Below are positions 58,595 to 63,331 of a stretch of DNA of 63,331 bases, piece by piece. The position numbers and the translations under genes are program-made. The stretch's first letter is position 1. The number at the start of each line of letters is the position of its first letter. Under the pieces are notes generated by a model. The model had not been told where the DNA came from and made no database searches. It was given only the letters and a program-made list of their open reading frames with translations. Source of the stretch: a virus; the IMG/VR virus record IMGVR_UViG_3300037247_000518, positions 1 to 63,331 of that record, one strand, 5' to 3'.

Positions 58595-58957
58595 ATGGCT
58601 GACTACATCATAGACGGCTACACCTTTCCGAGGTCAGACTGGCCCGCTCGCGGCTCCATCGCTGATGATATCATACCTCAAAACTGGTCAAGGCAAGATG
58701 TTCTTGGAAAGGTAGACCCAGGAACTATTCTTACACTTCTTGGTACGAAGAGTCCAGAATGGCCGCTTGTCTGCAATGCAGTCGAGGCGACAAAAAACAA
58801 ACTTCGGACTGTGTATACTGGCAGGGTCGCCGTAGTCTTTAAGACACCTTATAATCCGACTGGGTATAATGTCATTATGACGGCACTCGCTGTCGATACG
58901 CGGGCGACGCCACGGGGAGATATCTTTGTCTGCAGGTTTACTTTGGTGAAGCGCTAA
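58595..58957 (+). CDS. Tail tip protein, 120 aa
   Basis: Follows the tape measure by 3 bases. YTFPRSDWPARGSIADDIIP, GTKSPEWPLVCNA, RGDIFVCRFTLVKR, a beta-rich small protein. Likely part of the distal tail ring by position. Confidence 0.6.
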   Translation: MADYIIDGYTFPRSDWPARGSIADDIIPQNWSRQDVLGKVDPGTILTLLGTKSPEWPLVCNAVEATKNKLRTVYTGRVAVVFKTPYNPTGYNVIMTALAVDTRATPRGDIFVCRFTLVKR

Positions 58958-58969
58958 GGAAGTATTGCG

Positions 58970-61327
58970 ATGGCTCTTCGGGATGAAGTTGACAAGATCA
59001 CTCGTGAGTTATATTTGCGGGTCCGCATCGGCGCGGGTGACGGGACGCAAATCCGTCCTGTTGATCCTACTTCAGAAACAGGCACTCCAGGGATTCTGGG
59101 TTTACAAGTAGCCAAGAGTTTCGATTCTCCTGTCCCTGTTGTAAGTGTCACTGTCAACCGGATTCCAACGTGGATTAACCGTGGACAGAAGGTTGAAATT
59201 GAACTCGGCTATAATGAGCACTGGCAACGCGTGTTCACTGGGACCGTGCAAGATCGCAGCCACGGAGTCAGGCGCTCTGATATTAACTGTGCTGGTACTC
59301 TTCACAAACTATTCCGAGGCATAGAAATTCCTTCGAGAAGTGTAGGCGCGAATACCAAAGCCGCTATCGAGGCGATCCTCGACGATATAGGCATTCCATC
59401 GAGTGACCGAGATACTGCTGATATTCCAACAACGACATTAGGCGCCTTCAGCACTCCAACCCTAGAGCGTCAGCTAGTCTCACAAATGGTTAAGACGCTT
59501 ATGGATGTTGATGGTGTGCGCGTGTTCGAGGATGGCAACGGGATCGCCACGTTCAAAGTGATGAACGGAGTCCCGTCAGGGGCATCCTTCCGCAAGTATA
59601 CTTCGGATGACCCAGATAACGCGCGCATTCTTGGTGCGGGCGTCCGCGAAGACCCATCGTTCACAAGGACACGCGTCACGGTACTCGGTGCGACTATCGA
59701 AGAGGGTACCCCGCCGGACACTACCAGTCGCACTATCGAGCGGACGGCGACCGTCGTTGGCTCTTCTCCTATACTGCCACCACTTGAGTCCGGCCAGCAC
59801 ATCGACGCCGAATATAGCAATCACCTGATCGATAGCGATGATCTTGCTGATACAGTTGCAACTAGGCTACTAACCGAATTTTTTCGCGTGCCTCGAAGTC
59901 TCACGCTTCAGACCCCTGGTGATCCTGAACTTGAACTAGGGATGACACTATTTCTCGTCTATCCAGAACAGCAGGCGACTGGGATGTGGTTCGTCCAGGG
60001 TATAAAGCATATCGTAGATGCGCAGGGCTATAGGACGATTCTTGATCTTCGTGGCGGCCCTGAATTTGGCAACGAGTTGGGCCTCAACCCACAAGCGAGC
60101 TTTTCAGAAAGCATCGACCGTCAGGTTATCGACGACGATGTATATGCGACCGTGACGTTCGACGCCTCAGCCTCCCGCGACCCAGATTCAGACGTAGCGC
60201 TCACATATGCTTGGTCTGATAACCAGTCTCCTGAGATTACGACACCTGATATCGAGACTTTGACAGATAGAATCATCACAGTCAAGGTCCTTCCGGCTGA
60301 CATCACAGGAGATTGGAAAGTCACGCTGACCGTTACGGACACAGACGGATTGACAGGGTCTAAGGAACGGACGATTGAAGTAGTAGCGACTGCGGCTGAC
60401 GTTAAAATCCCGGCAATCTTCGCCGCACTCGATAATAATTTCTCTGCTACACCTGACGGTGGCGAGAATTGGAACGATCAGACAGACGGCGGCATTATCT
60501 CGGTCGCTGCACGCCCAGATGACGGTGTGAACTTCGGGCACGCAGTATTCGGCACTTCAGACGGGCAGATATGGCGCACGCAGGATTACTGCGTGACAGC
60601 TCTAACGCAGATAATTGCTTTGGCTGGTGCTCCTCGCATAGAAAAGATTGCGTGGGACTGGCGTGACGCTAATCGTGTATGGTTTCTTACTGATACCTTT
60701 CTGCTGTACCTCTCTACTGATGGCGGTGCTAGCTTCTCACTGTACGATGACCTTCGCTCTGTGCTGAGCGAGTCTCTTGCCATTGGCAAGCATATCGGCT
60801 TGCCTGGCGGTGGTGGTATATGGGTTTACGGCGGCGACGGCGCGGGGAATGCCCTGATCGCGTATGATGCTAATGTGCATGGGCATAGCTGGACGCGGCT
60901 GCCGTTCGGAGGCGAACTCGATGCTGACATGCCGCATACGAGCGCATCGCTGGCTATCGTGGATGCTAACGATAAAGGCGACGGCTCTGGGTTGGCGATT
61001 ATCTTGGAGAATGCAAATGGCACAGCGGCGAAGCCTGCAATCTACCACGCGGTATCTCCATTCCAGCCTTCTACATGGAAGCGTGCAACCGGCCTGACTG
61101 ACCCGCTAACTACTGGCAGGTACGTCGTCGGCGCTAATGGGATCAGCACGGACTTCATCGCAGCATTTAACGACCGCGATGTCTGGAAGTCCCTCGGCGG
61201 TATTGTTTGGGCGAAGACAGCGAACGTGATGCCGGTAGGCGTCACGCCTAACTATGCGATTTGGGTGAGAGCGAGTGAGGCTGGTGAGCTGGGAACCGAC
61301 TTCTACCTCATAGCGGCGACTGACTAA
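58970..61327 (+). CDS. Tail hub with PKD domain and beta-propeller
   Basis: 785 residues. Residues 1-385 fit a baseplate hub (LYLRVRIGAGDGTQIRPVD, VEIELGYNEHWQRVFTG, TLHKLFRGIEIPSR, GMTLFLVYPEQ). Residues about 385-475 are a PKD-like domain (VTFDASASRDPDSDVALTYAW, WKVTLTVTDTDG). Residues about 480-785 contain BNR/Asp-box elements (SATPDGGENWNDQ, STDGGASFSLYD), a sialidase-like propeller for surface binding. Confidence 0.8.
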   Translation: MALRDEVDKITRELYLRVRIGAGDGTQIRPVDPTSETGTPGILGLQVAKSFDSPVPVVSVTVNRIPTWINRGQKVEIELGYNEHWQRVFTGTVQDRSHGVRRSDINCAGTLHKLFRGIEIPSRSVGANTKAAIEAILDDIGIPSSDRDTADIPTTTLGAFSTPTLERQLVSQMVKTLMDVDGVRVFEDGNGIATFKVMNGVPSGASFRKYTSDDPDNARILGAGVREDPSFTRTRVTVLGATIEEGTPPDTTSRTIERTATVVGSSPILPPLESGQHIDAEYSNHLIDSDDLADTVATRLLTEFFRVPRSLTLQTPGDPELELGMTLFLVYPEQQATGMWFVQGIKHIVDAQGYRTILDLRGGPEFGNELGLNPQASFSESIDRQVIDDDVYATVTFDASASRDPDSDVALTYAWSDNQSPEITTPDIETLTDRIITVKVLPADITGDWKVTLTVTDTDGLTGSKERTIEVVATAADVKIPAIFAALDNNFSATPDGGENWNDQTDGGIISVAARPDDGVNFGHAVFGTSDGQIWRTQDYCVTALTQIIALAGAPRIEKIAWDWRDANRVWFLTDTFLLYLSTDGGASFSLYDDLRSVLSESLAIGKHIGLPGGGGIWVYGGDGAGNALIAYDANVHGHSWTRLPFGGELDADMPHTSASLAIVDANDKGDGSGLAIILENANGTAAKPAIYHAVSPFQPSTWKRATGLTDPLTTGRYVVGANGISTDFIAAFNDRDVWKSLGGIVWAKTANVMPVGVTPNYAIWVRASEAGELGTDFYLIAATD

Positions 61328-62526
61328 TGGGCACTAAGGGAATCTATAAGTCTACAGACGAAGTACAGACGGTTGGAGTGATCCGTCCTGCAACCGGATT
61401 TGATGCTTGGCCTGCGAGTGCGATAGGGAGGCAGGTAGCCATCGGGAGGTCATCTAGTGGTGATAGACTGCTCCTAGTCGCAAACAACAATGTGTCTACT
61501 GTCCTTCATATTGGTTGGAATGTTGGAGGGCTGTCTTTTGCAAAGGAGATCATTGCAGATACCGATGCATTATTTGTAGTGCGCCCGATAACGAGCACTT
61601 TATGGTTCGTCTTCTTCTTTGCCAGCTTCACAGATAGATTAGGTGATTGTCGAAGGACGAAAGATGGAGGCGCGACATGGGCTATCTTGGCGAGTCCTGC
61701 TACCAATCATGATTGGAGTGATATTCGTGCGGCTGCGGATGGCCGATTATGGGGTATTACAGTTGATTCAACAGATCAGGATAAATCCCAAGTCTGGTAT
61801 TCTGATGATGATGGGGATAGTTGGATTTCCTCTAATTCACGAGATGTCGTGAATGAGCGAAGGCAGATGGTAGCACCTCATCCCACTGATAATCAAAGGG
61901 TTGCAGTAATTGGGGTGGATGCTGTAACTATTGAGCGTCTTCGGGTATCACTTACAACAGATCGCGGTGCTACGTGGTCACATGTCTCGGCTGAGAATGT
62001 GATGTGGGCTGCTCTCGCTCATGAATTTGATGTTAGGATGCATGTTAATAACAGGTTGATAATTCCGGTCCTATTAGATACTTCGTCTAGTCCAGGAATT
62101 ATTACGTCTGATGATGATGGAGTAACGTGGGTTGTCAGAAAGAATTTCGGTGGTAACCTTAATTTTAGACGCACTCTGGGGCCTGCTGGGAATCTAATCG
62201 GTGGGAGATTATTTGTGGTTTTTACGGATGCCGCTGGTTCACCATCTCTTAATGAAATATGGACTTCAATCGATGGTGGTCTAACCTGGAACTTGTTATC
62301 TACTCTTCCTAATAGTCCCGATGTGGATTACGAAGGTATTGCTTTTGATGAGAATAAAGATGCACTATACGTAGCTGGAGGTACGCTGGGCCAAACTAAT
62401 CTCATCATGAGACTCATGCCAGCCAACTCCTCCGGAACGTGGCTTGATGTGACTCATGACTTCGCTGACACCATATCATTAAGATTAGACCCGCATCAGA
62501 GTGCCAGCATAGCAGTGATACCCTAA
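61327..62526 (+). CDS. BNR-repeat beta-propeller, receptor-binding candidate 1
   Basis: 399 residues starting inside the hub stop. Asp-box motifs: TKDGGATWAIL, SDDDGDSWISS, TTDRGATWSHV, SDDDGVTWVV, SIDGGLTWNL. No sialidase catalytic Arg triad is obvious, so sugar binding is more likely than hydrolysis. A paralog follows directly. AT content is higher than in the surrounding genes. Confidence 0.75.
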   Translation: MGTKGIYKSTDEVQTVGVIRPATGFDAWPASAIGRQVAIGRSSSGDRLLLVANNNVSTVLHIGWNVGGLSFAKEIIADTDALFVVRPITSTLWFVFFFASFTDRLGDCRRTKDGGATWAILASPATNHDWSDIRAAADGRLWGITVDSTDQDKSQVWYSDDDGDSWISSNSRDVVNERRQMVAPHPTDNQRVAVIGVDAVTIERLRVSLTTDRGATWSHVSAENVMWAALAHEFDVRMHVNNRLIIPVLLDTSSSPGIITSDDDGVTWVVRKNFGGNLNFRRTLGPAGNLIGGRLFVVFTDAAGSPSLNEIWTSIDGGLTWNLLSTLPNSPDVDYEGIAFDENKDALYVAGGTLGQTNLIMRLMPANSSGTWLDVTHDFADTISLRLDPHQSASIAVIP

Positions 62527-63331
62527 TGGCTACCAAAGGCATCTACAAGTCCACAACCGAGCTATCAACAGTCGGCGTCATACGCCCCGCGACAGGGTTC
62601 GACGCGTGGCCTGCGTCCGCTGTAGGGCGGCAAATAGCGATTGGTAGATCAATAGGTAATCGAGCGCGCATTCTCTATTGCCTGAGACGCGCTGCTCCTG
62701 CTGAAGTACACTTTGCGTGGCGTACTTTTGAATCTAATTTCAACAAGAAGGTATTATCACAGTCAGAAAGTCACTTCAGATGTCGTCCAGCCACCAGTTT
62801 AGTATGGTTTATATTTATCGCGGATGGTGCCACTACAGCTTTCGATACTATTGAAACATGGCGTACTAAGGATGGTGGGAATACTTGGGCACTATTAGCT
62901 GCACCTGCTACCAATCATAGGTGGCAAGACATTCAGCGTGCTGCGGACGGGCGTTTGTGGGGCGTCACGATGGATAGCGTTGATTTAAGTAAGTCTCAAG
63001 TGTGGTACTCTGATGATGATGGGGATAGTTGGGCTTCATCAAATTCGAGGGATGTTACAGGCGAACGTCGGCATACGATAGCAGCACATCCTATTGACGG
63101 GCAGAGAATTGCTGTCTTTGCGGAGAAATTAGGTCCAGGAAACGATGATGATATCATTACTACTATTACTGCGGACAGAGGTAATACGTGGAGCGTTAAC
63201 ATAGCTAGCGGAATCAAGTTCTCCTTACTGGGGTTTGCACAACTTGTGGTATCAATGCTTCCTAATGACAGAATGATATGTGCTGTGGCTAGTCTTTCAC
63301 CAAGTAATCCTAAAATCTTTATCTCAGATGA
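62526..63331 (+). CDS. BNR-repeat beta-propeller 2 (partial, runs off the window)
   Basis: TAATG overlap with the previous gene; no stop before the window end (268 codons). The first 40 residues (VGVIRPATGFDAWPAS, GRQIAIGRS) and TKDGGNTWALL, SDDDGDSWASS, TADRGNTWSV copy the preceding gene, with divergent loops. A tandem duplication of a receptor-binding-type protein. Confidence 0.8.
   Translation, partial: MATKGIYKSTTELSTVGVIRPATGFDAWPASAVGRQIAIGRSIGNRARILYCLRRAAPAEVHFAWRTFESNFNKKVLSQSESHFRCRPATSLVWFIFIADGATTAFDTIETWRTKDGGNTWALLAAPATNHRWQDIQRAADGRLWGVTMDSVDLSKSQVWYSDDDGDSWASSNSRDVTGERRHTIAAHPIDGQRIAVFAEKLGPGNDDDIITTITADRGNTWSVNIASGIKFSLLGFAQLVVSMLPNDRMICAVASLSPSNPKIFISD

Overview
The window is an internal piece of the genome of a tailed double-stranded DNA phage (Caudoviricetes). 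Terminase, portal, protease, major capsid, neck, tail-tube, frameshifted tail chaperone and a 1059-residue tape measure are present and no contractile sheath is seen, so siphovirus morphology is the best reading. Both ends cut through genes. No integrase, immunity repressor, lysis cassette, tRNA or CRISPR array was recognised, which fits a virulent phage whose lysis genes lie outside the window. The host cannot be named. Genes are tightly packed with ATGA, GTGA and TAATG stop-start overlaps and GGAGG ribosome binding sites, and several sigma70-like promoters (TTGACA, 17-18 bp, TATAMT) are visible.

Layout. (1) 1-20367, rightward: DNA metabolism and modification. It holds a DpdA-like transglycosylase, sliding clamp, SNF2-type helicase, MT-A70 adenine methyltransferase, a uracil-DNA glycosylase/DNA polymerase A fusion, RecB-like nuclease, Sak4-like ATPase, acidic-tailed SSB-like protein, VRR-NUC nuclease, Prim-Pol helicase, HNH protein, QueD, a TSCPD protein, QueE and a phosphoribosyltransferase/FolE fusion. 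(2) 20357-29566, leftward: QueC, a histone-H1-like protein with an acidic tract, a SLOG protein, a MoxR-type ATPase with its partner, and many small zinc-binding or membrane proteins. (3) 29567-34991: promoter-rich accessory region with small proteins, two candidate short RNAs, a dispersed 23-24 bp repeat ending in TACTAACG, a second H1-like protein and a possible small terminase. (4) 34992-35857, leftward: SpoU RNA methyltransferase plus one gene. (5) 36164-63331, rightward: packaging, head and tail genes.

How the genes work together. FolE, QueD, QueE and QueC form a complete route from GTP to preQ0, and DpdA would insert the 7-deazaguanine into phage DNA, with MT-A70 as a possible second modification. 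Inside the structural operon, between capsid and tail-tube genes, sits a sugar-processing module: three or four glycosyltransferases, a DegT/DnrJ aminotransferase, a GNAT acetyltransferase and two methyltransferase-like proteins. Its placement among virion genes suggests glycosylation of virion proteins. Other unusual items are a CsrA-like protein in the head operon, a ChaB-protease-scaffold fusion, paired H1-like proteins, and a tail hub carrying a PKD domain and beta-propeller followed by two tandem propeller paralogs.
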